A DNA stretch of 64,000 nt from NCBI RefSeq assembly GCF_000243715.2, contig NZ_AHMO02000008.1, positions 979,001 through 1,043,000 of the forward strand, written 5' to 3'. Shown here piece after piece: positions 16,558-26,048 of the stretch. The notes beneath the pieces are model-generated. The model was not told where the DNA came from, ran no database searches, and saw nothing but the letters and a program-made list of their open reading frames with translations. Position numbers and translations under genes: made by a program. Within the stretch, counting starts at the first letter, position 1; each line of letters starts with the position of its first letter. Origin of the DNA: Leptospira broomii serovar Hurstbridge str. 5399. GTDB taxonomy: Bacteria > Spirochaetota > Leptospiria > Leptospirales > Leptospiraceae.

Positions 16558-17700
16558 TTATTTTGGACCGGGCTTCCCTAATACTTCTATAGTATCTTTA
16601 TAAAATTGTAACATCCTTTGGAAGGCCGCTTCGGGAAGTTTTCTAGGTTGGTCGTTTTTTAGGTATTTTCGAACGGGGAGTAACCTGAACTTACTCCCTT
16701 TAGATCCGGTCCGGTCTATATATACCCAAACAGGTTCGTAGAAAATATCGGTGATCGAAAGTTTTCCGGTCTCTTTTGAAAGGGAGAAATTCAAAACGAT
16801 TCCGCCGTCTACGTATCGGCGATCCTGCCCGGAAATAAAATTTCCCAAGGAGTAGACGAAAAATCGCTCCTTTTCGATTCCAAAACGATCCTTAATCGTT
16901 TTTTTTCCGAATCTTTGCAAACTATGGGGATGACCGCCTAGTACGATATCGGCGCCCGCTTCTAAAGTAAAATCCACAGTCTCTTTTTGAAACGAGTCCG
17001 GTTCCCGCAAATACTCGGTACCGAAATGATACATCACGACGATTCCATCCGGCTTACTTTTTTTTGCTAGGGCGATGTCTTCCGAAATTCTGGTTTTGTC
17101 GATCAGATTCACGACGGTTCCGGCAGGAACTTCGAGACCGTTCGTTCCGTAAGTATAATCTAAGAATACTAAATCAAAGTCGCCGACCTGCACCTTAAGA
17201 ATTCGATTCTTCTCATATTCTTCCTTAGTTCTATACGTTCCTAAATGTTTTAAACCCAACTCCTCTAAAACGGTAACTGTTCGAACTACGCCTTCTTTTC
17301 CTTTATCACAAGAATGATTATTGGCTGTCGAAAGGACATCGAACCCCGCGTCTCGAATCGCTTTTGCAAGGGAATCGGGAGCGCCGAATTGAGGATAGCC
17401 TGTATATTGTTTCGGATCTCCCGGCAAGGTAGTTTCTAGATTCCCCACGGCCAAGTCAGCCTCGGAAATCATAGGAGCGACCTCCTCGAAAACTCCGCTA
17501 AAGTCCCAGCAATCGCAGGATTTATCATAGGCCGAATCGATTTGCGTCTGGTGCGACATGATATCTCCCACGGCGACCATTCTTAAAACGTTTGGAGAAG
17601 AAGTCTTAACTTGACCGCCTGTCGCGGAGCAGACTAACAGTAACCCGAAAGCGGAAGAGAAAAAGAAAACTTTTCGGAACGTCATAAATAGCTGAATCAT
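16558..17700 (-). CDS. CapA-family lipoprotein (PGA_cap, calcineurin-like phosphoesterase fold)
   Basis: A 380-residue probable lipoprotein: the hydrophobic signal ends in LLLVC, which fits a relaxed spirochaete lipobox. The remainder is a CapA-type metallophosphoesterase-fold domain. VAVGDIMSH is the first metal motif, then DLAVGNLETTL, STANNHSCDKG, VVMYHFGTEY and LGGHPHSLQ, all in the expected order. CapA proteins take part in poly-gamma-glutamate capsule synthesis, but isolated members occur widely. No capBC genes are present here, so a capsule role is not supported. It starts 11 bases after the upstream lipoprotein gene, so the two form an operon. An alternative ATG at 17682 exists. Confidence 0.82.
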   Translation of the reverse strand: MIQLFMTFRKVFFFSSAFGLLLVCSATGGQVKTSSPNVLRMVAVGDIMSHQTQIDSAYDKSCDCWDFSGVFEEVAPMISEADLAVGNLETTLPGDPKQYTGYPQFGAPDSLAKAIRDAGFDVLSTANNHSCDKGKEGVVRTVTVLEELGLKHLGTYRTKEEYEKNRILKVQVGDFDLVFLDYTYGTNGLEVPAGTVVNLIDKTRISEDIALAKKSKPDGIVVMYHFGTEYLREPDSFQKETVDFTLEAGADIVLGGHPHSLQRFGKKTIKDRFGIEKERFFVYSLGNFISGQDRRYVDGGIVLNFSLSKETGKLSITDIFYEPVWVYIDRTGSKGSKFRLLPVRKYLKNDQPRKLPEAAFQRMLQFYKDTIEVLGKPGPK

Positions 17701-17711
17701 CGATTATGGGT

Positions 17712-18803
17712 TTATTTTTGCGCGGTCTTCTTGGACTCGTCCGTCGGAGTTCCTTCGATAACGGAAAGTCCTTTTACGATCTGCTTTCTTTTGGATAAGA
17801 TTGCGGTAGTGGATAGAGCGCCCGGCTTATTTAACCAAATCTTAAAATTATCCATCGATTGAATATTGTAATGAAACGGATAATCCTTCGGAAACATTTC
17901 CCCGTCCGGGAATCCAAAAACCTTAGCTCCCTTGGTTAAAGTACGAATCAGGATACTTTTTTCGTCGGTGGGTAGGCCTAGGAAATTCTTTCTCATATCG
18001 TCGGGATAACGGAAATATTCCTCCGCGTTCGAAGTATAGAGAATTCGGATCGGTATATGAAGCTTAGCTGCTTTTTCCCCTACGGCCCGAAATGTTTTTG
18101 TGCCTAACAAATTTCCGTCAACCGCGAGAATGCGCCCTTCCAGAACCATATTTCTCAGATAGTTGTAATCGTTAGGGTCATTATGAAAGGATTTAAAATC
18201 GAATGTTTTGGATATTTTTTTTAGATCGCCTAGGCGTTGCGGAACGCCTCCTTTCTTAAGCGCAATTTCATAAGCTTTGCTGATCACTTTGAATTCGGGG
18301 TCCGAAGAGAATCTCTTTTCCAAAACTGCGAGAGTTTCCTTTTTATTCTTTGTATCCCATAACGTTTCAAATTCTGCATACGTGGGAGAAATTTCAAAAA
18401 AATACAAATGAATTCGGTTAATTGCTACTGTTACCGGATCAAAATCGGCAAGAAACGCATACTCGCTTTTTGCCCAGGCGACTAAAGTCAGATTTTGGTC
18501 CGTTCCCACCCCGATATAGCCGCCTCCTAACCCTTCCACACTCGAACGAAATAAATCCAATCTTCTTTCGTTCGAGGCAGGATAATGGTCGGCATGAAGA
18601 TTCCGATCGGCCGGCAACGGATCGGTTTCATTCAAAGTCAAAACGTCTCGATTTAGATGGCTGGAAGAATGTTTAAGCTCTGTGACGGCAAGCGTACCGC
18701 AGGCCGTCACGGAAAACGATAGATATATGAGAAAGATTGTTTTACAGACTCTTGAGGAAAAACTCGCGTGTAAATTCTCTGCGGTTTTTTTTCTGAATGC
18801 CAT
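17712..18803 (-). CDS. Unknown lipoprotein
   Basis: A 363-residue protein with a basic N-region, a hydrophobic core (about residues 20-34) and a lipobox VTAC at 32-35, so a membrane-anchored lipoprotein. The mature protein has GGYIGVGTDQNLTL followed by LADFDPVTVAIN, which looks like a Rossmann-type glycine strand plus acidic residue. This might be a methyltransferase-like or nucleotide-binding fold, but that is speculative. It precedes the CapA-like lipoprotein by 11 bases, suggesting the two act at the same envelope site. No firm family name. Confidence 0.65.
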   Translation of the reverse strand: MAFRKKTAENLHASFSSRVCKTIFLIYLSFSVTACGTLAVTELKHSSSHLNRDVLTLNETDPLPADRNLHADHYPASNERRLDLFRSSVEGLGGGYIGVGTDQNLTLVAWAKSEYAFLADFDPVTVAINRIHLYFFEISPTYAEFETLWDTKNKKETLAVLEKRFSSDPEFKVISKAYEIALKKGGVPQRLGDLKKISKTFDFKSFHNDPNDYNYLRNMVLEGRILAVDGNLLGTKTFRAVGEKAAKLHIPIRILYTSNAEEYFRYPDDMRKNFLGLPTDEKSILIRTLTKGAKVFGFPDGEMFPKDYPFHYNIQSMDNFKIWLNKPGALSTTAILSKRKQIVKGLSVIEGTPTDESKKTAQK

Positions 18804-18820
18804 GATTTCCCTCGATCGAT

Positions 18821-18852
18821 TCGGAGCCGGTCTCTGATTTCTTAGGCTCCGA
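18821..18852. promoter_or_regulatory. Hairpin in the leader of the 17712-18803 gene
   Basis: TCGGAGCC (18821-18828) pairs with GGCTCCGA (18845-18852) across 16 bases, ending 17 bases before the start codon of the leftward lipoprotein gene. It could modulate translation or attenuate transcription. Confidence 0.4.
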
Positions 18853-18912
18853 AACAGAACTTATTAAGAGGTGTCCCGGGGGGAAGAACTTTACGAGTCG
18901 GAAGCAGCGGAG

Positions 18913-18942
18913 ATTTCGGAGAGACGCTACCCTCTCCGAAAT
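18913..18942. terminator. Hairpin terminator after the acyl-CoA dehydrogenase gene
   Basis: ATTTCGGAGAG (18913-18923) pairs perfectly over 11 bp with CTCTCCGAAAT (18932-18942) across an 8-base loop, 14 bases after the leftward stop codon. No T-tract follows, so the terminator role rests on position and stem stability. Confidence 0.6.
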
Positions 18943-18955
18943 GAAACAGAATACT

Positions 18956-20140
18956 TCAACGAGATGTACTGTATATTGCCCGCAAATCTGCTGCGATATT
19001 TTTCTGCATAGCTTCGTTGGTCCCTCCGCCGATAGAAAGCAAAATCGCGTCCCTATGCAATCTTTCCACCGGATATTCCCTACAATAACCGTAACCGCCC
19101 AAAACTTGGATCGCATTTCTTGAAACTCTCTCCGCCATTTGCGTAGCGACTAGTTTTGCGGATGCGGCTCCAAGTGAATTGCGGTTTTCGGGATGAATTT
19201 TTGCCGCAACGTCATAGACTAATGCGCGGGCGGCTTGATAATCAGCGTATGACTCCGCTACGAGTCTTTGGATTTGTCCAAACTCGATGAGCTTTTTACC
19301 GAACGCTTCTCTATGGCGAATCGTGTAATCGCACATGACCTCGACGCAACGTTTTGCGATTCCCAACGATTGCGCAGCCAAAGTGACTCGCTCGATTTCG
19401 AGGTTTCTCATCATGTGAACCAGAGCGCCGTCTTCCGCACCGATTAAATTTTCGGCGGGAACTTCCGTATTATCAAAAATCAATTGAGTCGTGGGGGAAG
19501 ATCGCATCCCCATCTTTTCCTCTTTTTTTCCCACGCTAAATCCCGGGAAGGAGCTTTCCACGATGAAGGCAGTCGTTCGTCGTGCGTCCTTGCTCGTTTT
19601 CGCATATATGAGAAACACTTGGCCCACATTTCCGTTCGTGATGTATTGCTTTGTGCCGTTCAGAATATATCTGTCCCCGCGCCGAACTGCTATCGTACTC
19701 ATTCCTAGTACGTCGGTTCCGGCCCCAGGTTCGGTCATGCCCATTCCGCCGATCCATTCGCCGGATAATACTTTCGCTAGGTATTTTTGTTTTTGCAGGG
19801 GACTAGAGCTATAGTAGAAATTATTTACGAACAGCACCTCGTGAGCCAAGTAGGAAAGGGTAAATCCGGGATCGTACGCGGAAAATTCCTCGTGAATGAT
19901 GACGCTTGCTACCGGATCCAAGCCCATACCGCCGTCTTCCTCCGGAACAGTTACGCCAAAAATTCCGAGTTCAGTACCAAGTCTGCGGAAAAGGGGGGCG
20001 TTAAATAGTTCACCGTCATCATGCTCCTTTGCCTGTTCGTCCAAACTTTGTTTAGCGAATGCCGCAACGTTTTCCCTTAAGGAGTGATGATTCTCCGTGG
20101 GATTAAATAGATCAAAATTCTTCTCTAAAGTACCTTTCAT
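18956..20140 (-). CDS. Acyl-CoA dehydrogenase
   Basis: A 394-residue cytosolic FAD enzyme that introduces the trans-2 double bond into acyl-CoA and passes electrons to ETF. GMGMTEPGAGTD and YITNG are the FAD/substrate signatures. QVLGGYGYCREYPVERLHRDA is the second family signature. The usual catalytic Glu before GT is Gly here (SIGGGTNE). In its place the sequence NLEIERVTLA has Glu-Arg at the alternative site used by isovaleryl-CoA and long-chain dehydrogenases, so the catalytic base is probably relocated rather than lost. The ATG follows GAGAGG. It lies next to the divergent etfBA genes, its expected electron acceptor. Confidence 0.92.
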   Translation of the reverse strand: MKGTLEKNFDLFNPTENHHSLRENVAAFAKQSLDEQAKEHDDGELFNAPLFRRLGTELGIFGVTVPEEDGGMGLDPVASVIIHEEFSAYDPGFTLSYLAHEVLFVNNFYYSSSPLQKQKYLAKVLSGEWIGGMGMTEPGAGTDVLGMSTIAVRRGDRYILNGTKQYITNGNVGQVFLIYAKTSKDARRTTAFIVESSFPGFSVGKKEEKMGMRSSPTTQLIFDNTEVPAENLIGAEDGALVHMMRNLEIERVTLAAQSLGIAKRCVEVMCDYTIRHREAFGKKLIEFGQIQRLVAESYADYQAARALVYDVAAKIHPENRNSLGAASAKLVATQMAERVSRNAIQVLGGYGYCREYPVERLHRDAILLSIGGGTNEAMQKNIAADLRAIYSTSR

Positions 20141-20383
20141 ACAAAACCTCTCTTCCTACTTTTCTGCCTCTAGCAGAATCTAACGGATCTTCTTTCTTTG
20201 ATTTTTCACCATAATTCAAATCGCATGCGCGAAAGCCTCGGCGTAAAAGGGACTGGACATCCTGCCCTAGGATCCTATTGTAAGAGCGGTTTAGAAAACC
20301 GCATTTTCTTTTTTCCGGCTTCCGAGACAAAACCGAACGATCGGTACTTTTTCGGTCTCGCTCCGGGTTAGGATGGAACCTGA

Positions 20384-20680
20384 ATGACATATTCTGTCGT
20401 ATTAACCGGTATTTGTATTCTCTCTTTCTTCTTAGGATCCAGAAATAAAGGATTGAACGAGTATTCTTTAAACGGATTAAGAGAAGCTTTATTAAAATCC
20501 ATCGCTTCTCCATTTTCTGTGGAGTCGATTTACTGGTTCTTATTCTTAGGTACTTTCTTACTTCTTCCTTATTTTTGGGGGTTAACGTTTCTACTTAAAT
20601 CCGACATGAATGTTCTGGTGATCATTGGAGGATTAGTTTGGGATTATTATTGGAGTAGAACGCTCATTCTGTTTCGATGA
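20384..20680 (+). CDS. Possible small membrane protein
   Basis: A 98-residue frame with three hydrophobic segments (about residues 4-17, 50-70 and 74-86). A GGATGG sequence lies about ten bases before the ATG. The membrane pattern favours a real gene, but the antisense frame overlaps part of it and there is no recognisable family. It lies upstream of etfB. Confidence 0.45.
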   Translation: MTYSVVLTGICILSFFLGSRNKGLNEYSLNGLREALLKSIASPFSVESIYWFLFLGTFLLLPYFWGLTFLLKSDMNVLVIIGGLVWDYYWSRTLILFR

Positions 20681-20777
20681 GGGAGATTTCCCAAAATAAG
20701 CTAAAAAAGTAGTTTGCATCCGAGCTTTTTGGAAATTTCGTGTTTATAGCCCTATTTTTATTGGAGAACCCAGGTCC

Positions 20778-21539
20778 ATGAAGATCATCGTTTTAGTGAA
20801 GCAGGTGCCTGACACCGAAACGAATATCAAAGTCGGGGACAAATCCATCAACGAAGCCGGAATTAAATGGATTATCTCTCCCTACGATGAATTCGCCATC
20901 GAGGAAGGTCTCAGATTGCGCGAGAAAAACGGAGGGGAAGTCATCGCAGTTTCCCTCGGTCCCGATCGCGTTCAAGAGTCCCTCCGCCAAGCCTATGCAA
21001 TGGGAGCAGACCGCGCGGTACAGATCAAAGTGGACAACTACGTTCCTTTCGATACCGTTTTGACAGCGGAATTAATTGCTAACTTTGCAAAATCGGAAAA
21101 CGCCGATATAATTATCGGAGGACGCCAATCGATCGACTCGGACAGCTCTCAAGTTGTCGTTCAAGTCGCCGAAGCATTGGGAATTCCTCATATAGCCTTT
21201 GCCGTAAGCTTGGAAATTAACGGAACAAACGTTAAATCAACCAAAGAAGTGGAAGGCGGAACGCAAATCGTCGAAACTACTCTTCCCGTTGCAATCACCG
21301 CTCAAAAAGGGCTTAACGAACCTCGTTATCCGAACTTGAAAGGTTTAATGGCTGCTAAAAAGAAGCCGATTGAAAGTAAATCTCCCGCCGATCTGGGTAA
21401 TCCAACGAGCAAGATTGAAATCGTCGGTCTGGAACCCCCTCCTCCTCGTATTCCTGGTCGCAAGTTGGAAGCAGCGGACGCTAAGGGATTTGCAGAGCAG
21501 CTTGTAAAAGCTCTTCGCGAAGAAGCTAAGGTTATCTAA
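20778..21539 (+). CDS. etfB: Electron transfer flavoprotein beta subunit
   Basis: A 253-residue subunit that binds AMP and, with EtfA, carries electrons from acyl-CoA dehydrogenases to the ETF:quinone oxidoreductase. It begins MKIIVLVKQVPDTET and has ISPYDEFAIEEGLRLRE, GADRAVQI, IIIGGRQSIDSDSSQV and the family signature VEGGTQIVETTLPVAITAQKG. Length is normal. The ATG has GGAG about ten bases upstream. It is the first gene of a tight rightward operon (etfA follows after 11 bases). Confidence 0.96.
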   Translation: MKIIVLVKQVPDTETNIKVGDKSINEAGIKWIISPYDEFAIEEGLRLREKNGGEVIAVSLGPDRVQESLRQAYAMGADRAVQIKVDNYVPFDTVLTAELIANFAKSENADIIIGGRQSIDSDSSQVVVQVAEALGIPHIAFAVSLEINGTNVKSTKEVEGGTQIVETTLPVAITAQKGLNEPRYPNLKGLMAAKKKPIESKSPADLGNPTSKIEIVGLEPPPPRIPGRKLEAADAKGFAEQLVKALREEAKVI

Positions 21540-21550
21540 GGAGAAGACCC

Positions 21551-22510
21551 GTGAGTAACGTATTAATCGTAGGCGAACTCAAAGACGGAGAACTCAAAAA
21601 GATCTCCAGAGAAATTACTTCTGCCGGTCGCAAGATCGCGGATGCCCTAGGCGGAAAAGTAACCGCAGTCCTACTCGGATCCGGAGTGGATAAATTTGCC
21701 GGTGAATTAGCCGCAGTCGGTGCGGATTCGATCATAACCGTAAATGCAGGCGAGTATAACGCTGAAACTTGGGCCAACCTGGTTGCAGGTGTGATCAAAG
21801 ACAAGAACCCATCCGTGGTTCTATTACCCCATACTTCGCAAGGAAAAGACTATTCCCCACGCGTAGCAGTAAAAGTCGGAGCAGGAATCATTGCCGACGT
21901 AGTAGGGCTTTCCGTTGACGGAGGAAAAGTCGTAGCGAAGAAACCGATTTATTCCGGTAAGGCATACGGAAACTTTAAAGTTACCAGCCCTGTCGCAATG
22001 TTCACAGTTCGTCCTAACTCTCAAGAAGTCGGACAAAAAGCCGGTGCGGGAGCGGTCGAAGCGGCATCACCTTCGGCAGGAGACGCAAAAGTGAAGATTG
22101 TTTCTTCCGATTTAAGCGGAGGAAACAAGGTTCAGTTAGCGGAAGCTTCCATCATCGTATCCGGTGGGCGTGGTATTAAAGGCCCGGAAAACTGGCCGAT
22201 TCTTCAAGGATTGGCGGACGTTTTAGGAGCGGCTCTAGGAGCTTCCCGCGCGGCTGTTGATGCAGGATGGATTCCTCATAGCCATCAAGTCGGACAGACT
22301 GGAAAGACTGTCTCTCCGAATTGTTACATTGCATGCGGGATTTCAGGTGCAATTCAACACTTGGCCGGTATGGGCTCTTCTAAGTACATCGTCGCCATCA
22401 ATAAGGACGGAGATGCACCGATCTTTAAAGTGGCTACCTACGGAGTCGTAGGCGACCTCTTCGAAGTCGTTCCTGCTCTTACCGACGAGTTCAAAAAAGT
22501 ACTTGGATAA
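21551..22510 (+). CDS. etfA: Electron transfer flavoprotein alpha subunit
   Basis: A 319-residue FAD-binding subunit. The C-terminal domain shows the ETF alpha signature: [44 protein letters not shown] and [16 protein letters not shown]. The start is a GTG, supported by AAGGAGAA at ideal distance. A Ser/Ala/Gly/Lys-rich linker precedes the FAD domain. It works as a heterodimer with EtfB encoded just upstream and accepts electrons from the acyl-CoA dehydrogenase encoded divergently nearby. Confidence 0.96.
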   Translation: MSNVLIVGELKDGELKKISREITSAGRKIADALGGKVTAVLLGSGVDKFAGELAAVGADSIITVNAGEYNAETWANLVAGVIKDKNPSVVLLPHTSQGKDYSPRVAVKVGAGIIADVVGLSVDGGKVVAKKPIYSGKAYGNFKVTSPVAMFTVRPNSQEVGQKAGAGAVEAASPSAGDAKVKIVSSDLSGGNKVQLAEASIIVSGGRGIKGPENWPILQGLADVLGAALGASRAAVDAGWIPHSHQVGQTGKTVSPNCYIACGISGAIQHLAGMGSSKYIVAINKDGDAPIFKVATYGVVGDLFEVVPALTDEFKKVLG

Positions 22511-22542
22511 TTTCGTCTAATGAAGCCATAGTAAGAACAATT

Positions 22543-23133
22543 ATGGTTTCATCCAAGGGGTTTATATCCTTTTTAAGTGCCGCGGCCATCTTGGTTTGCG
22601 GCACTTCTATTTTACCTGATCCGGGTCGGGACCGCCTAAACGCGCTTATTGGAAAAATGAATGAAATTTCCAGTTTCAGGGCTAGCATAACCATCAATAA
22701 CGAACTTTCCGGAACACTTTCGTACAAAAAACCGAATCAATTACACGTCAAATTCTCTGACGGGAGAGTGATAGCTGCCAATGGCCGCTTTCTCTGGTTT
22801 TACTCCCCTTCGAGAGGAATTGTGGGCAAGCAGGATTTAAAAGGAATGAGTGGAGGAATCGGAGGACTACTATCCGGCTATGAGGAAGTCACTCCGGTCG
22901 GCGGATCTCTTCGCCTAAAATCTCCCAATAGAACGTACGAAGAAATCGTCGTAACTTTGGGACCGGACAATACCCCTAGATCCTTAAGAATGAAGCATAA
23001 GGGTTCCGGAGAATATACTTCCATCGCCTTTTCAGGAGTTCAAACGAACGTAGGATTATCGGCTTCACTCTTTAATTTCGGAGCACCTTCAAACGCACAA
23101 ATCGTGGAGAACCCGCTCAACGAGAGGGAATAG
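22543..23133 (+). CDS. LolA-like outer-membrane lipoprotein carrier protein
   Basis: A 196-residue periplasmic protein with a signal peptide (hydrophobic residues 7-22). The LolA/LolB beta-sheet fold is suggested by [33 protein letters not shown] and the following FLWFYSP. LolA ferries lipoproteins from the inner to the outer membrane. Only pattern resemblance supports the assignment, but the length and the strand order fit. It lies 32 bases after etfA and 3 bases before the next gene. Confidence 0.72.
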   Translation: MVSSKGFISFLSAAAILVCGTSILPDPGRDRLNALIGKMNEISSFRASITINNELSGTLSYKKPNQLHVKFSDGRVIAANGRFLWFYSPSRGIVGKQDLKGMSGGIGGLLSGYEEVTPVGGSLRLKSPNRTYEEIVVTLGPDNTPRSLRMKHKGSGEYTSIAFSGVQTNVGLSASLFNFGAPSNAQIVENPLNERE

Positions 23134-23136
23134 GCT

Positions 23137-24984
23137 TTGTCTGCAACATCGCGCACCGACGCCCACAAAGTATTCGCGGATCTTTACCGTAAACCTCGTT
23201 CTCCGGAACATCAGCAAAAGATAGACGAAGTAATACAAAAATCGAACGATATCTTTATTCGAATCGACTTGATGAAGAAAGTCGACGAAGAGTTCGAACA
23301 AAAAAAGAGAGAAGATAGCCGAAGAACGGAAGAAGACGAAAAGGCCGCTAAGCAAGGTTCAAATCTTCCGACATCTTCATCTTCTTCTTCCAAAACGCCG
23401 CCTAAACCGGTTCGCAGAACGAACGATGCAGGCGCAGTCGGTCTAGGATTTTTAGCGAATTTATTCGGCGGAAATGCCGCGATCACCAAGTTCGCGAAAG
23501 AAACAGGCACGGTCGAAGTCGGATTCCTGGGTCGGAATTCGAAAATTGCACCTTCGGTAGAACGTCTATTTAAAGCGCTAAAAGAAGATCAAATCATCTC
23601 AACCTTGCAGGCACTCCGATTGGCCGAAAGTCAGGGTTGGAGACATTGGCGCCCGTTAGTGTATAACGTAGTATTAAATTTTAATAAATTCTTTAATAAC
23701 TTTATTTCCCTCGATTCCCTCTTTATCGACGAAATCTCGCCCGAGATATTTTTGAACCGATCCTTAAAGATGCAGATGTACTATGCCAGACATTTGTCCA
23801 GAGACGACGCGAAAGATATCATTTTAACCCACGTACCAGAACTCGTAAAAAAAGACGAAAAACTTTCAGTTAAACTCCCTTCTATTTTATCCGGATTGAA
23901 CTACGGATTGAATTTGGAGACCGGAAGACCGAAATTAACGGATGCGATTCGTGCGTTCTACGTAGTTTCAAATCGAAAAGTGATCACATGGGAAGAGATT
24001 ATAGATTCATTAAACGTTCCTCCGATCAACGAAATGAAATTCCAAGGCTCGCCCGATATCACCAAGGAAGTGGATACTACTCTTATCAAACTCTCCGATG
24101 ATATTATCACTCGCGGAAATAAAAAGGAGGAACTTCAGAATCTAAGACAAAGATATTTTAAAATAGACGAGAACGGTAAAATCTCCTTCGACTTTCTGAA
24201 CGGAGTCGTTGACGATTATTTCGCACATCACATGCCGGAAAATATGAACTCGGCTGCCTTTAAATCCTCTTTCAAAGGGATGCCTCATAAACTTATATAT
24301 ATATTACTGAGAGATTTTCAATCCTGCTATTCTCCGATTCTGGAAGGCATGGTCAAAATCGGAACGAAAAACCATAATCGCGATGTGATCATCATGCAAA
24401 CCGGTTTGTTCAAAGGTGAAATCGAGGAAATCAATAACCTTCTCCGCCAGTTGGACGCATTCAATAAAAAATATCCGAGTTTCCAGTACACCTTCGCTAC
24501 GTTTAATCAAAATACCTCCGGCAGCGCCGTTGAAGATCAAATTACGCTTAATCTTTTACGCTTACTGGGTGAAGCCTCCGCATTCATGGGCAAATTCGCG
24601 GAAAAGATCAACATTCTTGTTGAAAATCATTTGCTCGCAAAAGATTACGAGGTCAAGGGCCAATTAAACGATCGAGTTCTTGCCTCGAAGGAAAAAGTCA
24701 TCGATGAAATCAAAGTTCTTCACAGATTTATTCCTTACTACGATTCGACTATCGTGTCGGGAAACCGTTTAAATAATAAGACCCTAGAATATGTTTTTGT
24801 GGATATGGCTCAGCTCCTATTCAATTACGCGGTTATTTATAAAGATAAATTCACAGTGAATAAATTGACTGCCCATCGTAAAATCGACGCCGAGCTTAAA
24901 GCTCTTCGTGATGAATACGAGCGTTTATCCGGCAAGCCCTTTGTGGGAGGCCCGATGCAAAACGAATCCTCGGAGGAAGTATGA
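23137..24984 (+). CDS. Unknown 615-residue cytosolic protein
   Basis: No family recognised. The start is a TTG three bases after the LolA-like stop, with GAGAGGG about ten bases upstream. The N-terminal 75 residues are a charged coiled-coil-like helix ([27 protein letters not shown]). A Ser/Pro low-complexity linker (residues about 76-95) follows, and then a long helical domain without membrane segments or cysteines. The middle has many Lys/Glu pairs and the last 30 residues again look coiled-coil. It overlaps trpS by four bases (ATGA), so it is translationally coupled to it. Probably a genus-restricted protein. Confidence 0.7.
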   Translation: MSATSRTDAHKVFADLYRKPRSPEHQQKIDEVIQKSNDIFIRIDLMKKVDEEFEQKKREDSRRTEEDEKAAKQGSNLPTSSSSSSKTPPKPVRRTNDAGAVGLGFLANLFGGNAAITKFAKETGTVEVGFLGRNSKIAPSVERLFKALKEDQIISTLQALRLAESQGWRHWRPLVYNVVLNFNKFFNNFISLDSLFIDEISPEIFLNRSLKMQMYYARHLSRDDAKDIILTHVPELVKKDEKLSVKLPSILSGLNYGLNLETGRPKLTDAIRAFYVVSNRKVITWEEIIDSLNVPPINEMKFQGSPDITKEVDTTLIKLSDDIITRGNKKEELQNLRQRYFKIDENGKISFDFLNGVVDDYFAHHMPENMNSAAFKSSFKGMPHKLIYILLRDFQSCYSPILEGMVKIGTKNHNRDVIIMQTGLFKGEIEEINNLLRQLDAFNKKYPSFQYTFATFNQNTSGSAVEDQITLNLLRLLGEASAFMGKFAEKINILVENHLLAKDYEVKGQLNDRVLASKEKVIDEIKVLHRFIPYYDSTIVSGNRLNNKTLEYVFVDMAQLLFNYAVIYKDKFTVNKLTAHRKIDAELKALRDEYERLSGKPFVGGPMQNESSEEV

Positions 24985-25967
24985 GGATATTAACCGGAGT
25001 TCAACCGTCCGGAAAATTACATTTAGGTAATTATTTCTCCGTCATACGGAAGTTAGTCGAATATCAAAATTCTTCCGATTTATACTGCTTTGTAGCGGAT
25101 CTGCATGCGTTAACTACATTCTCTTCCGCAAAAAATCATACTGAAAATACGTACGATGCCGTGTGCGATTTTCTGGCTCTTGGAATCAATCCCGACAAAT
25201 GCACTTTTTGGATTCAATCTTCCGTTCCCGAAGTCACCGAATTAGCCTGGTATCTGGGAATGTCTATCACTGTACCTCAACTTCAGTTAGCTCATTCTTT
25301 CAAAGACAAAGTGGCAAAAGGAATTACGCCTAGCGGGGGCTTGTTTTTCTATCCTGTTCTTATGGCGGCCGATATCCTCGCCTTCAACAGTGACAGAGTT
25401 CCGGTAGGAAAGGACCAAAAACAGCATTTAGAGCTGACTAGAGATATTGCGGAACGCTTCAATGCACAGTACGGGCAAACCTTTAAATTGCCCGAACCGG
25501 AAATCGACGAATCCACTGCGATCGTACCGGGAACGGACGGAGCAAAAATGTCCAAGTCTTACGGAAATACGATCAATTTCTTCGACGATGAAAAGAAAAT
25601 CAAAAAAGCGGTAATGGGAATCGTAACGGATTCTGCCGGAATCGACGACCCGAAAGATTATAATAAAAATGTAATATATTTGATTCATTCCCTTTTCTTG
25701 GACGATGCAAATAAAGCGCGACTAAAGGAAAAATTCGCCACTCCCGGCACCGGCTACGGCGATTTGAAAAAAGCTCTTTTGGAACAGGTCCTGGATTACT
25801 TTGCTCCTTATAGAAAAGAAAGGGAAAAAATAGCGGGCGACCGAACCTACGTTAGGGATATAATGAAAAAGGGCGCCGATAAAGCCCGCAACGCCGCGAT
25901 TCCAATTCTTGATACGGTGAGAAACAAGATGGGAATAGGAATCGGTACCGGAAGTAAATCCTCATAA
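24981..25967 (+). CDS. trpS: Tryptophanyl-tRNA synthetase
   Basis: A 328-residue class I aminoacyl-tRNA synthetase charging tRNA-Trp. [14 protein letters not shown] contains the HIGH-type motif (HLGN). The second signature is [10 protein letters not shown] (KMSKS). [35 protein letters not shown] and [11 protein letters not shown] are all typical of TrpRS. Length matches the bacterial enzyme. Its ATG overlaps the stop of the preceding gene. Confidence 0.97.
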   Translation: MRILTGVQPSGKLHLGNYFSVIRKLVEYQNSSDLYCFVADLHALTTFSSAKNHTENTYDAVCDFLALGINPDKCTFWIQSSVPEVTELAWYLGMSITVPQLQLAHSFKDKVAKGITPSGGLFFYPVLMAADILAFNSDRVPVGKDQKQHLELTRDIAERFNAQYGQTFKLPEPEIDESTAIVPGTDGAKMSKSYGNTINFFDDEKKIKKAVMGIVTDSAGIDDPKDYNKNVIYLIHSLFLDDANKARLKEKFATPGTGYGDLKKALLEQVLDYFAPYRKEREKIAGDRTYVRDIMKKGADKARNAAIPILDTVRNKMGIGIGTGSKSS

Positions 25968-26048
25968 TCGTTCATCCCGCCGATAATTCGTCTCCGGCCT
26001 AACGGGAAAAATGTAAGCAATCTTTTTAATCCGAGAACTGTTTTTCTC

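Noticed and set aside
20112..20513. A 133-codon leftward open frame upstream of the acyl-CoA dehydrogenase start
   Set aside because: It has highly basic composition without strand or helix pattern, overlaps the ACAD start and has no family resemblance. Probably a shadow frame.
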